From Lotus japonicus (lineage: Eukaryota > Streptophyta > Magnoliopsida > Fabales > Fabaceae): 64,000 bases of DNA. Of this stretch, positions 23,732-34,346 are shown piece by piece. How positions within the stretch are numbered: position 1 is the stretch's first letter; each line of letters opens with the position of its first letter. A program made the position numbers and the translations under genes. The DNA lies in assembly GCF_012489685.1 (NCBI RefSeq), contig NC_080043.1, positions 54,768,289-54,832,288 of the forward strand, given 5' to 3'. A model generated the notes under the pieces. It made no database searches. It saw nothing but the letters and a program-made list of their open reading frames with translations, and was not told the DNA's origin.

Positions 23732-24925
23732 TGAAGGTATGAAAAACGATAGAAATGGGGGTTTGAATAGCGTTTTCAGATAAAAACTTTTCCCACTCAA
23801 AGATTTAGACAAATCTTTTCGGAACAAATTACACAAGGTGCAAAGATAAGAGGTGAAGAGAAGCACACAAGTATTTTATCCTGGTTCACTTGATAATCTC
23901 TCAAGCTAATCCAGTCCACCCGTTAAGGTGATTTCTCCCTTCTTAGAATGAAGGCAATCCACTATTCAATGTTTGTTACAACTGCACTAGCAAACTGCTC
24001 AGTGACTAACAATACAATGAACTAGCAAACACTAAGATTCACTCTCTTAGTCTTCTCAAAGATCTGACCAAACTTGGTCCCTTAAGGAAATACAGACTCA
24101 CTGTTTGAAAAGTTTTGGTGTACAATGGAGTGCTTCTAAGAAAGCTTAGGTAAACACAATAAGAACGAATGAAGAAAGATTGCTAATTGATCGGTTAATT
24201 ATTTGCTTGAGTTTTGCACAAATTTTCTTAGCTTCTTTCTTCCAACTTCACCCTCTATTTATACTCCAAAGATTAGGGTGGTATCCGTTGCATGGAATGC
24301 TACCGTTGGAGGGAAAATTCGGAATTTCCAGATTCTGCTATGGCTGAACATCTTAGGTAAGGCCGTCAGAATAGTACAATTGCTTTTGTACTTGGATAGC
24401 GACGTGAGCCTTATCCTAGTTTACTTCTGATCTGGCGACGCTTAATGTTGGAACACGTGTAGCTTATGAGATCAGAGTCAGAGGGAAGCTTGGATCCTCT
24501 GACCTTCGTAGCTTCTGCTTCTGGACTGTTCATCAGAACTTCTAGTCATCAGAGTTGGAAGTACTTGGTCTTCAGAGCCAGCTTACTCTTGGACTTCAGA
24601 GTCTACACTTCTTAGCTTCTGGACCTTCAGAGCTTCTGGACCTTTAGAGATTCTGGTCTTCAGAACTTGAAGCGGTCTGAATCCACATCAGAACTTATGA
24701 TATTCAGTTCTGAAGCATATACTACTGTTCAAACAGAACATAGTGAGAGCGAAAGCATTGTGTTGGCTACTCTTTTGCTTTGTGCTTCTGATAAGTGTGT
24801 ATTTAGACTAGAGCCAGAGCTTGTCAATTAAACACTCAAAGAACAATGTTAGAGTACCATAATTGTTCATATACAATAATTAACTTGTAATCATCAAAAC
24901 ATAGAGTTGTACTACACGACCAAAT
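23732..24925 (-). repeat. D: 5' LTR, main part (rest at 61653-61664)
   Basis: Reverse complement of the A/B-type LTR, clearly diverged. It is interrupted 12 bp before its outer end by F, whose CAAAT duplication occupies 24921-24925 and 61648-61652. Both parts sum to 1206 bp, matching B's 1207. Confidence 0.88.
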
Positions 24926-25199
24926 TGGACTGGGCGAGCCCCTAGAGGGGCAACGCCCAGTGTGTAGCCCGCCCCGAGGCGAGGGCCTGACCTTAAGTTG
25001 GGCCTCAGCTTCGGAGGCCCAATCGGCCCAATAGGTAGTGCCCAAACTCTATAAATAGGAGGTAGTTACCAATTGTAGAGGACTTTGGCCCATTTGACAA
25101 AATAACATATGAAATTCAGCATTCTCATTCTCATTCTCTCTAGCACAATTTTTCACTCTCTAGGTACTATCCCTATCCTCAATGTTCATTCCCAGAACA
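24926..25199 (+). repeat. F: 5' LTR (274 bp)
   Basis: Starts TGGACTGGGCGAG, ends AGAACA. A TATAAATAG box lies at 25050. The first ~100 bp are GC-rich. Confidence 0.9.
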
Positions 25200-25201
25200 T
25201 T

Positions 25202-25219
25202 TGGCGCCGTCTGTGGGGA
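25202..25219 (+). promoter_or_regulatory. F: primer-binding site
   Basis: TGGCGCCGTCTGTGGGGA begins two bases after the LTR. The TGGCGCC start is common in plant Ty3 elements. I do not assign the tRNA. Confidence 0.75.
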
Positions 25220-25363
25220 CTATAAACTTTCTATTCCCATTCACGTGGATTGATTGTGCAAGAACCTATCTCTGATTACGATTAGGCAATTCTCGAATTT
25301 TCCGATTCTGATTCTGTGACCGGCGTTCGTTTTTCGATCGAGTTTGCGTCATTCTTGGTTTAG

Positions 25364-25642
25364 ATGGAGACGCGACGCAGGAGGCAGCATTATTCACTAG
25401 TGCGACAACGAATTTCGCCGCCTCGGCGGCCTCATCGAGTTGTCCTGGATTCTCCGATACGAACAGCGGGAGTACAGCCGCCTTCTCCTCCTCCATCACC
25501 ACCACCACCTCCTCCATCGCCTTCGCAGGTCGGATCTCTGGAGCGATCACCAGAGAATGCACCCATGCGGCACGGAAACGCCATGTTCGTGCAGTTAATT
25601 CAGTTCATGAAGTGGCTTTCGGATTCGTGCACCCTGACATAA
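25364..25642 (+). pseudogene. F: N-terminal gag remnant
   Basis: Short frame from ATG 25364 (METRRRRQ), Arg-rich then Pro-rich, at the gag position. Within a few hundred bases the sequence is already in the protease (ADFEGIKPHKDD), so nearly all of gag is deleted. The joint lies at about 25580-25625. Confidence 0.6.
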
Positions 25643-27721
25643 CAATCTCGATGGCAGATTTTGAGGGAATAAAGCCTCACAAGGATGACCCGATAGTAGT
25701 GCAATTAAGGTTGAATAGTTTCAATGTTAGAAGAGTACTCCTGGATTAGGGTAGTTCGGCTGATATTATCTATTGTGACGCATTTGACAAGTTGGGCCTG
25801 ACTGACAATGATCTGACCCCATATGCGGGAACCTTGGTAGGTTTTGCGGGTGAGCAAGTAATGGTGCGAGGATTCATTGATCTAGACACAATATTCGGGG
25901 AAGATGAGTGTGTCAGGGTTTTGAAGGTAAGGTATCTGGTTCTCCAGGTGGTGGCATCTTACAATGTCATCATTGGGCCAAATACATTGAATCGCCTCTA
26001 TGCGGTGATTTCAACAGCCCACTTGGCGGTCAAGTACCCACTAAGCAATGGAAAGGTTGGCAAGCTGAAGGTGGACCGGAAATTGGCGAGGGAATGTTAT
26101 AATAATTGCCTCAACCTGTATGGCAAGAAGAGTGCGTTGGTTGGGCACAGATGTTATGAAATTGAAACTTCGGATGAAAATCTTGACCCACGTGGCGAGG
26201 GGCGAGTGAACAGGCCCACGCCAATTGAGGAAACAAAGGCGCTAAAGTTTGGCGATCTCACTTTGAAGATTGGGACTAGATTGACGGACGAGCAGGAGAC
26301 GCGCCTGACAAAGTTGCTAGGCGAAAACTTAGATTTGTTTGCTTGGAGCTGCAAGGACATGCCCGGAATTGATCCAAACTTCATCTGCCATCGATTAGCA
26401 TTGAATCCAAGTGTCAAGCCAGTTTCACAACTCAGGCGGCGCTTGGGCGGAGACAAGGGAAAAGCGGTTCAACAAGAAGTTGACAAGTTGCTGGCGGCAG
26501 AGTTCATCAGAGAGGTGAAATATCCGACGTGGTTGGCGAACGTCTTGATGGTGAAAAAGGCGAATGGAAAATGGCGAATGTGCGTGGATTACACAGACTT
26601 AAACAAGGCATGCCCAAAGGATTCATATCCCCTTCCCAGCATTGATGGTCTCGTTGATGGTGCCTCGGGCAACGAACTGCTTAGCTTGATGGATGCTTAT
26701 TCTGGTTATCATCAAATTCGCATGCACCCGGCAGACGAGGACAAAACGGCTTTCATGACCGCCAGAGTCAACTATTGCTATCGCACCATGCCGTTTGGAT
26801 TGAAGAATGCTGGGGCGACCTACCAAAGGTTGATGGATAGAGTTTTTGCTGGGCAGGTGGGAAGAAACATGGAAGTTTATGTTGATGATATGATCGTTAA
26901 ATCAGTACATGGTTTGGACCATCATCAGGATCTGGAAGAAGCATTTGGCGAGATAAGGAAGCACAATATGCGCCTCAACCCGGAGAAATGCTCTTTTGGT
27001 GTTCAGGGTGGCAAGTTTTTAGGATTCATGATCACATCCAGAGGAATAGAGATAAACCCAGACAAATGCAAGGCGATTCAGCAGATGAAAAGCCCCTCTA
27101 ATGTGAAAGAAGTCCAACGTCTAACAGGGCGAATAGCAGCTTTATCTCGATTTCTTCCCAAGTCTGGTGATAGATCATTCCCTTTTTTCAAGTGTCTTCG
27201 AAAAAATGTTGCATTTGAGTGGACGGCGGAGTGTGAAGAAGCTTTTGTTCGCCTCAAGGAACTCCTGTCGTCACCGCCAATCTTGTCAAAACCAATACAG
27301 AGACACCCACTGCACTTGTATTTTGCTGTAAGTGATAGTGCTCTGAGTTCTGTGATACTGCAGGAAATAGATGGCGAGCATCAAATTGTTTATTTTGTAA
27401 GCCACACACTCCAGGGTGCAGAGGTCAGATACCAGAAAATTGAGAAGGCGGCGATGGCGGTCCTTGTCACCGCCCGGCGGTTGAGACCTTATTTTCAGAG
27501 TTTTCCAGTGAAGGTGCGGACGGATTTGCCTCTGAGACAAGTGTTACAAAAATCGGATTTGTCAGGCAGATTGGTCGCTGGTCGGTTGAATTATCTGAAT
27601 ATGGGTTACAATATGATAAGCGAGGCACAGTTGGCGCACAGTAACTGGCTGATTTTGTGGTGGAGTTGACCCCAGATCGGTTTGAAAAAGTGGACACTCA
27701 GTGGACTCTCTTTGTGGATGG
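25643..27721 (+). pseudogene. F: protease, reverse transcriptase and first RNase H
   Basis: One frame covers PR and RT. The protease triad region reads LLD-stop-GSSADI: TAG at 25747 replaces the middle residue, probably a CAG-to-TAG change. RT carries DYTDLNKACPKDSYPLP, MDAYSGYHQI, MPFGLKNAGATYQ and YVDDMIV, the pattern of the Tat lineage. RNase H follows (LYFAVSDSALSSV). Near 27575 the frame shifts, a TAA lies at 27644, and the coding sequence is interrupted by B at 27721. Confidence 0.88.
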
Positions 27722-28928
27722 TGTAAGATCAAGTTTTGATCTAGTAGTACAACTCTATGTTTTGATGATTACAAGTTAACCTTTTGATATGAACAATTGT
27801 GGTACTCTAACGTGTTTTTCTGAGTGTGCTATTTACAGGCTCTGACCTCAACTCAATCTCACACAAATCAGAAGCACTGTGTATAAAGGGTAACCCAAGC
27901 AACGCTTTCGCATTCACCATGTTCAGTATGAACAGTGGAAAAGCTTCAGAAGTTCTGAAGCTATACAAACTCTGATGTGGACTCAGTCGCTAGAAGCTCT
28001 GAAGATCCAGAAGTTCTGATAACTAAGAAACACTGAAGGTTCAGATGTTCTGATGGTGTAGAAGACTCTGAAGATCCAGAAGCTGAATAGTGGAAACTCT
28101 GAAGTCCAGAAGCAAGAAACTCTGAAGGCCATGTTCTTCCCTCTGAGTTCAGAATCAGAAGATACAATGGTCAGAGGATCTGTGCTTTCCCTCTGACTCT
28201 GATCAACCGGCTTCACAAGTTCCAATATGAAGTATTCCCCTGATCAGAAGTCTCCTAGGTTAAAAGGTCAAGTCGCTATCCAAGTACAAAAGCAAGTGTA
28301 CCTTCCTGACGACCTACCTAACGTTCTCAGCCACAGCAGAAGCTGGATTTTCCAGAACTGCCCTCCAACGGTAGCATTTCCCATGCAACGCTCAACCCTA
28401 ATCCTTGGAGTATATATAGAGGCTGAAGATTGAAAGAAGCGGCTAGAAGCAATACATACGCGCAAGACATATTCAAAATATTCTAAGCTTTCTTTCATCT
28501 GAAATTCATTGTGTTTACTATCAGCTTTTTAGAAGCAAATCTCTTGTAAACATTTCTTTGATAAACAGTTTGTTTAGTTCCTTTAGGAGATCAAGGTTGA
28601 TCGGATCCTAGAGAAGACTAAGAGAGTGAATCTTAGTGTGAGCTAAGTCAGTGTAATTGTTAGTCACTTGTAGGTTTCAAGTGCAGTTGTAACTCTTACC
28701 TGATTAGTGGATTGCCTTCATTCTAAGAAGGAAGAAATCACCTTAACGGGTGGACTGGAGTAGCTTGAGTGATTCATCAAGTGAACCAGGATAAAATCCT
28801 TGTGTGCTTTTCTATCTCTTATCTTTAGCACTTAAGTTCTCGAAAGATTTGTCAAAATCTTTAAGGTGGTAGTTTTGTACTGAAAACGTTATTCAAACCC
28901 CCCCTTTCTACCGTTTTTCATACCTTCA
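27722..28928 (+). repeat. B: 5' LTR (1207 bp)
   Basis: TGTAAGATC...CCTTCA. It differs from 38593-39799 at three positions that I see: CAGG/CTGG, CTGAAGG/CTTAAGG and GTTCAG/GTTTAG. The promoter TATA box is at 28411. Confidence 0.95.
28411..28419 (+). promoter_or_regulatory. B: LTR TATA box
   Basis: TATATATAG in the LTR interior, at the position of TATAAATAG in A. It is the likely core promoter of the genomic RNA. Confidence 0.7.
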
Positions 28929-28930
28929 AT

Positions 28931-28942
28931 TGGTATCAGAGC
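28931..28942 (+). promoter_or_regulatory. B: primer-binding site
   Basis: TGGTATCAGAGC, complementary to the 3' end of initiator-methionine tRNA, two bases after the LTR. Confidence 0.92.
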
Positions 28943-29000
28943 GCAAGTTCTGATTACCACACCTAACAGTGTTCAGTGATCCGGGCCGGTGTGAAAAACA

Positions 29001-30911
29001 ATGGCTGCCACCACCAGTGAAACTCAAAGAGATGGTTACAACGCAAAGCCTCCTATGTTCGATGGTCAAAGGTTCGAATATTGGAAAGATAGACTGGAAA
29101 GTTTCTTTCTGGGTTTCGATGCAGATCTCTGGGATATTATTGTGGATGGCTACGATTGTCCAGTTGATGCAGATGGCAAGAAGATCCCATGGTCAGAGAT
29201 GACTGCAGATCAAAAGAAGCTGTACTCACAACATCACAAAGCAAGAGCAATTCTTCTAAGTGCTATTTCCTATGAGGAGTACCAGAAGATTACAGATCGT
29301 GAGTTTGCTAAAGGCATTTTTGAATCTCTGAAGATGTCTCATGAAGGAAACAAGAAAGTCAAAGAATCAAAGGCATTGTCTTTGATCCAAAAGTATGAAT
29401 CCTTCATCATGGAGCCAAATGAGTCCATTGAAGAAATGTTCTCCAGATTTCAATTGCTTGTAGCTGGCATACGACCTCTCAACAAGAGCTACACAACAAA
29501 AGATCATGTCATAAGGGTCATCAGGTGTCTTCCTGAAAGTTGGATGCCTTTGGTGACTTCAATAGAGCTCACAAGAGACGTTGAGAATATGAGTTTAGAA
29601 GAACTCATCAGCATTTTGAAATGCCATGAGCTGAAGCGCTCAGAGATGCAAGATCTGAGGAAAAAGTCCATAGCCTTGAAATCCAAATCTGAAAAGGCTA
29701 AGGTTGAGAAGTCAAAGGCTCTTCAAGCTGAAGAAGAAGAATCTGAAGAAGCATCAGAAGATTCTGATGAAGATGAGCTGACTCTGATCTCCAAGAGACT
29801 CAACCGCATCTGGAAGCACAGGCAGAGCAAGTTCAAAGGCTCTGGAAAGGCAAAAGGAAAGTATGAGTCCTCAGGCCAGAAGAAGTCTTCAATCAAGGAA
29901 GTCACTTGCTTTGAGTGCAAAGAATCTGGGCACTACAAAAGTGATTGTCCAAAGTTGAAGAAAGACAAGAAGCCAAAGAAGCACTTCAAGACGAAGAAGA
30001 GTCTGATGGTGACATTTGATGAATCAGAGTCAGAGGATGTTGACTCTGATGGTGAAGTCCAAGGACTCATGGCAATTGTCAAAGACAAGGAAGCAGAGTC
30101 AAAGGAAGCTGTTGACTCTGACTCAGAATCAGAAGGAGATCCTAACTCAGACGATGAAAATGAGGTATTTGCTTCTTTCTCTACCTCTGAACTGAAACAT
30201 GCTTTGTCTGATATCATGGATAAGTATAACTCTTTATTGTCTCAGCATAAAAAGTTGAAAAAGAACTTATCTGCTGTCTCCAAGACTCCTTCTGAACATG
30301 AGAAAATTATTTCTGATTTGAAAAATGAAAATCATGCTTTGGTAAATTCTAACTCTGTGCTTAAGAACCAGATTGCTAAGTTAGAAGAAATTGTTGCCTG
30401 TGATGCCTCTGATTGTAGAAATGAATCTAAGTATGAAAAGTCTTTTCAAAGATTCCTAGCTAAAAGCGTGGATAGAAGCTTAATGGCTTCAATGATCTAT
30501 GGCGTAAGCAGAAATGGAATGCATGGCATTGGCTATTCTAAACCAATTAGAAATGAGCCTTCTGTGTCTAAAGCTAAATCCTTGTATGAATGCTTTGTTC
30601 CCTCTGGTACCATATTGCCTGATCCTGTACCTGCTAAAGTTGCTAAAAACCCTCTTAAAAAGGGATCTTTCTCTATGACTAAATATCATGCAAACATTCC
30701 TTTAAAATATTATGTTGAGACACCAAAGGTGATCAGAACCTCTGGGGTAACTAACAAAAGAGGACCCAGAAAGTGGGTACCTAAGGACAAGATTATCTAT
30801 GTTGCAGATATCCTTGATAGCTCCACTGAAACACCAATCATGGTATCTGGACAGTGGATGCTCGCGTCACATGACGGGAGAAAAGCGTATGTTCCGAGAG
30901 CTGAAACTTAA
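29001..30911 (+). CDS. gag: B: Gag (636 aa when unspliced)
   Basis: Capsid/nucleocapsid protein. ATG 29001 lies 58 nt after the PBS. Residues 1-240 form the Copia Gag core ([12 protein letters not shown] near 21). Glu/Lys-rich stretches surround a CCHC zinc knuckle at residues 303-316 ([14 protein letters not shown]), the RNA-binding site. An acidic Ser/Asp/Glu stretch ends at residue 388. The last ~250 residues lie in the segment 30165-30807 and beyond. This part is coiled-coil-like ([14 protein letters not shown]) and its codons are richer in T than the flanks. The end overlaps the start of pol in another frame. If the segment is spliced out, Gag residues 1-388 run directly into protease. 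Confidence 0.92.
   Translation: MAATTSETQRDGYNAKPPMFDGQRFEYWKDRLESFFLGFDADLWDIIVDGYDCPVDADGKKIPWSEMTADQKKLYSQHHKARAILLSAISYEEYQKITDREFAKGIFESLKMSHEGNKKVKESKALSLIQKYESFIMEPNESIEEMFSRFQLLVAGIRPLNKSYTTKDHVIRVIRCLPESWMPLVTSIELTRDVENMSLEELISILKCHELKRSEMQDLRKKSIALKSKSEKAKVEKSKALQAEEEESEEASEDSDEDELTLISKRLNRIWKHRQSKFKGSGKAKGKYESSGQKKSSIKEVTCFECKESGHYKSDCPKLKKDKKPKKHFKTKKSLMVTFDESESEDVDSDGEVQGLMAIVKDKEAESKEAVDSDSESEGDPNSDDENEVFASFSTSELKHALSDIMDKYNSLLSQHKKLKKNLSAVSKTPSEHEKIISDLKNENHALVNSNSVLKNQIAKLEEIVACDASDCRNESKYEKSFQRFLAKSVDRSLMASMIYGVSRNGMHGIGYSKPIRNEPSVSKAKSLYECFVPSGTILPDPVPAKVAKNPLKKGSFSMTKYHANIPLKYYVETPKVIRTSGVTNKRGPRKWVPKDKIIYVADILDSSTETPIMVSGQWMLASHDGRKAYVPRAET
30165..30807 (+). other. B: putative intron (retained or spliced) between gag and pol, 643 nt
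   Basis: Begins GTATTT after GAG and ends TTGCAG before ATATCC. Sister copy A has exactly GAG followed by ATATCC, so it lacks this segment to the base (an AG shared by both ends allows a 2-base shift). 643 is not a multiple of three, so retention puts pol out of frame and removal puts gag and pol in one frame (phase 0). The segment itself is open in the gag frame. Confidence 0.7.
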
Positions 30912-33903
30912 GCCTGGAGGCGAAGTTGGCTTCGGAGGAAATGAAAAGGGTAAAATTATTGGTACTGGTACTATTTGTGTAGATAGTAGTCCATGCATTG
31001 ATAATGTTTTATTGGTAGACGGCTTAACACATAACTTATTGTCTATAAGTCAATTAGCTGACAAGGGTTATGATGTTATATTCAATCAAAAGTCCTGCCG
31101 GGCTGTAAGTCAGATCGATGGCTCTGTTCTGTTTAACAGCAAGAGGAAGAACAACATTTATAAGATCAGATTATCTGAGTTGGAGGCTCAGAATGTGAAG
31201 TGCCTTCTGTCTGTTAATGAAGAGCAGTGGGTATGGCATAGACGGTTAGGGCATGCCAGTATGAGAAAGATTTCTCAGCTGAGCAAGCTAAACCTTGTCA
31301 GGGGCTTACCCAATCTGAAGTTCGCTTCAGACGCTCTTTGTGAAGCATGTCAGAAAGGCAAATTCACAAAAGTCCCTTTCAAGGCAAAGAATGTTGTCTC
31401 AACCTCAAGGCCGTTAGAACTTTTGCATATCGACCTGTTTGGACCAGTGAAAACTGAGTCTATAGGTGGCAAGAGATATGGGATGGTTATCGTTGATGAC
31501 TATAGCCGCTGGACATGGGTAAAGTTTCTAACCCGCAAGGATGAGTCTCATGCTGTGTTCTCTACCTTCATTGCTCAAGTGCAAAACGAGAAGGCTTGTA
31601 GGATTGTGCGTGTCAGAAGTGACCATGGTGGAGAGTTTGAGAATGACAAGTTTGAGAGTCTGTTTGATTCCTATGGAATTGCACATGATTTCTCTTGTCC
31701 CAGAACTCCTCAACAAAATGGTGTTGTTGAGAGGAAGAACAGAACTCTTCAGGAGATGGCTAGAACCATGCTCCAAGAAACTGGCATGGCTAAGCACTTT
31801 TGGGCAGAGGCAGTAAATACAGCATGTTACATTCAGAACAGAATCTCTGTGAGACCAATTCTGAATAAGACTCCTTATGAATTGTGGAAGAACATAAAAC
31901 CCAACATTTCTTATTTTCATCCTTTTGGCTGTGTTTGTTATGTTCTCAATACTAAGGATAGATTGCATAAATTTGATGCTAAGTCTTCTAAGTGTCTATT
32001 ACTTGGTTATCCTGATAGATCTAAAGGCTTTAGATTTTATAATACTGATGCTAAGACTATTGAAGAATCTATTCATGTTAGATTTGATGATAAGCTTGAC
32101 TCTGACCAGTCAAAGCTAGTTGAAAAGTTTGCAGATTTAAGCATTAATGTTTCTGACAAAGGCAAAGCTCCAGAGGAAGTTGAGCCAGAGGAAGATGAAC
32201 CAGAGGAAGAAGCTGGTCCCTCTAACTCACAAACTCTGAAGAAGAGCAGAATCACTGCAGCTCATCCTAAGGAATTGATTCTGGGCAACAAAGATGAACC
32301 AGTCAGAACCAGATCTGCCTTCAGACCCTCTGAAGAGACCTTGCTGATTCTGAAAGGATTGGTGTCCTTAATTGAACCCAAGTCCATAGATGAAGCTCTT
32401 CAGGACAAGGAGTGGATTCTGGCCATGGAAGAAGAATTGAATCAATTTTCCAAGAACGATGTTTGGAGCTTAGTGAAGAAGCCTGAGAATGTTCATGTTA
32501 TTGGAACAAAATGGGTATTCAGAAACAAGCTGAATGAGAAAGGAGATGTAGTCAGAAACAAGGCAAGGCTAGTTGCTCAAGGCTACAGCCAGCAGGAAGG
32601 AATAGACTACACTGAAACATTTGCCCCGGTAGCAAGACTGGAGGCAATCAGACTGTTGATCTCCTTCTCAGTAAATCACAATATAGTTCTACACCAGATG
32701 GACGTAAAGAGTGCCTTCCTAAATGGTTATATCTCAGAGGAAGTCTATGTTCATGAACCCCCAGGTTTTGAAGATGAAAAGAAACCAGACCATGTGTTCA
32801 AATTGAAGAAATCACTCTACGGTCTGAAGCAAGCTCCCAGAGCATGGTATGAGAGACTTAGCTCATTCCTTCTGGAGAATGAGTTTGTAAGGGGTAAAGT
32901 AGATACAACTCTTTTTTGCAAGACTTATAAAGATGATATCTTAATTGTGCAAATTTATGTTGATGATATTATATTTGGTTCTGCTAATCAATCTCTATGC
33001 AAAGAATTTTCTGAGATGATGCAGGCTGAATTTGAGATGAGTATGATGGGAGAATTAAAGTACTTTCTGGGAATACAAGTTGATCAAACACCAGAAGGAA
33101 CATATATCCATCAGAGCAAGTACACTAAAGAACTTCTGAAGAAGTTCAATATGCTGGAATCTACAGTGGCCAAGACTCCAATGCATCCTACATGCATTTT
33201 GGAGAAAGAAGATAAAAGTGTTAAAGTATGTCAGAAGCTCTATCGTGGAATGATAGGTTCACTTCTATACTTAACTGCATCTAGGCCAGACATATTATTT
33301 AGTGTTCACTTATGTGCTCGTTTCCAATCAGATCCAAGGGAAACCCACTTAACTGCTGTTAAGAGGATCCTAAGGTATCTGAAAGGCACCACTAACCTTG
33401 GCTTGATGTATAAGAAAACATCAGAGTATAAGCTTTCAGGTTATTGTGATGCTGATTATGCTGGAGATAGAACAGAGAGAAAAAGTACTTCTGGAAATTG
33501 TCAATTTCTGGGAAGCAATCTAGTCTCATGGGCAAGCAAGAGGCAATCAACCATTGCACTATCAACTGCAGAGGCAGAATATATCTCAGCAGCAATATGC
33601 AGCACTCAGATGCTCTGGATGAAACATCAGCTGGAGGATTATCAGATCCTTGAGAGCAATATCCCAATCTATTGTGATAACACTGCTGCAATCTCATTGA
33701 GTAAGAATCCTATCTTGCATTCAAGGGCAAAGTACATTGAGGTAAAGTATCACTTTATTAGAGATTATGTACAGAAGGGCGTACTTCTTCTGAAGTTTGT
33801 TGATACTGACCATCAATGGGCAGATATCTTTACAAAGCCCTTAGCTGAAGATAGATTTAATTTTATTCTGAAAAATCTAAACATGGACTTTTGTCCAGAG
33901 TGA
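30808..33903 (+). CDS. pol: B: Pol - protease, integrase, reverse transcriptase, RNase H
   Basis: Open for 1031 codons after the putative splice acceptor. The same frame opens at ATG 30799, but protease is normally made as part of Gag-Pol. Protease DSG at residues 14-16 ([13 protein letters not shown]). Integrase HHCC finger ([16 protein letters not shown]) and DDE residues ([26 protein letters not shown]). RT with [21 protein letters not shown] and catalytic YVDD at 32956. RNase H with [16 protein letters not shown] and YCDNTAAI. Nothing essential seems missing. The stop is TGA without a readthrough consensus, unlike in C. Joined with gag residues 1-388 the product would be 1419 aa. Confidence 0.93.
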   Translation: MSLIAPLKHQSWYLDSGCSRHMTGEKRMFRELKLKPGGEVGFGGNEKGKIIGTGTICVDSSPCIDNVLLVDGLTHNLLSISQLADKGYDVIFNQKSCRAVSQIDGSVLFNSKRKNNIYKIRLSELEAQNVKCLLSVNEEQWVWHRRLGHASMRKISQLSKLNLVRGLPNLKFASDALCEACQKGKFTKVPFKAKNVVSTSRPLELLHIDLFGPVKTESIGGKRYGMVIVDDYSRWTWVKFLTRKDESHAVFSTFIAQVQNEKACRIVRVRSDHGGEFENDKFESLFDSYGIAHDFSCPRTPQQNGVVERKNRTLQEMARTMLQETGMAKHFWAEAVNTACYIQNRISVRPILNKTPYELWKNIKPNISYFHPFGCVCYVLNTKDRLHKFDAKSSKCLLLGYPDRSKGFRFYNTDAKTIEESIHVRFDDKLDSDQSKLVEKFADLSINVSDKGKAPEEVEPEEDEPEEEAGPSNSQTLKKSRITAAHPKELILGNKDEPVRTRSAFRPSEETLLILKGLVSLIEPKSIDEALQDKEWILAMEEELNQFSKNDVWSLVKKPENVHVIGTKWVFRNKLNEKGDVVRNKARLVAQGYSQQEGIDYTETFAPVARLEAIRLLISFSVNHNIVLHQMDVKSAFLNGYISEEVYVHEPPGFEDEKKPDHVFKLKKSLYGLKQAPRAWYERLSSFLLENEFVRGKVDTTLFCKTYKDDILIVQIYVDDIIFGSANQSLCKEFSEMMQAEFEMSMMGELKYFLGIQVDQTPEGTYIHQSKYTKELLKKFNMLESTVAKTPMHPTCILEKEDKSVKVCQKLYRGMIGSLLYLTASRPDILFSVHLCARFQSDPRETHLTAVKRILRYLKGTTNLGLMYKKTSEYKLSGYCDADYAGDRTERKSTSGNCQFLGSNLVSWASKRQSTIALSTAEAEYISAAICSTQMLWMKHQLEDYQILESNIPIYCDNTAAISLSKNPILHSRAKYIEVKYHFIRDYVQKGVLLLKFVDTDHQWADIFTKPLAEDRFNFILKNLNMDFCPE

Positions 33904-34346
33904 AGATGGATCAGAACCTCTGACTATGATACTTCTTGATCAGAAGATGTCTAGTCCAGAAGGTAACTCAATCAGAGTGTGTGTGCCCACTGGTACTGAC
34001 TCTGAAGCTGAGACAACAACACGTGCGTCAGAATTTCTGATGCATAGTTCCTTGTGCCCGTGTGACAGTCTGTTATGATTGCGTGTAGATATGCTTATCT
34101 CCTGTGTGTGATTGTGTATTTTACTGTTACTATCTATCTTTAATTTTCAACCGTTGATCTTAAAGTGCTTTTTGAATCAACAACGGTTATTTGATAAAAC
34201 CCACTATACGCACACGTTCTCGTTCACTTCCGGTTTTCACTCTCGCACTCTCTGCTTTTCAAAACCGCCTCTTTCTTGATTTCTCTCTCGATCTCTCTTC
34301 ATCCTTCAAACTTCATCTTCTACCTCAAACCTTCAACCTCTTCAAA
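33904..34346 (+). other. B: pol-env spacer with CT-rich leader
   Basis: 443 bp without a gene. The last ~150 bp before the env-like ATG are strongly CT-rich, like a plant 5' UTR. A block CACTATAC-CACACG is shared with A. An internal promoter or a spliced subgenomic RNA could serve the next ORF, which is out of frame with pol. Confidence 0.5.
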
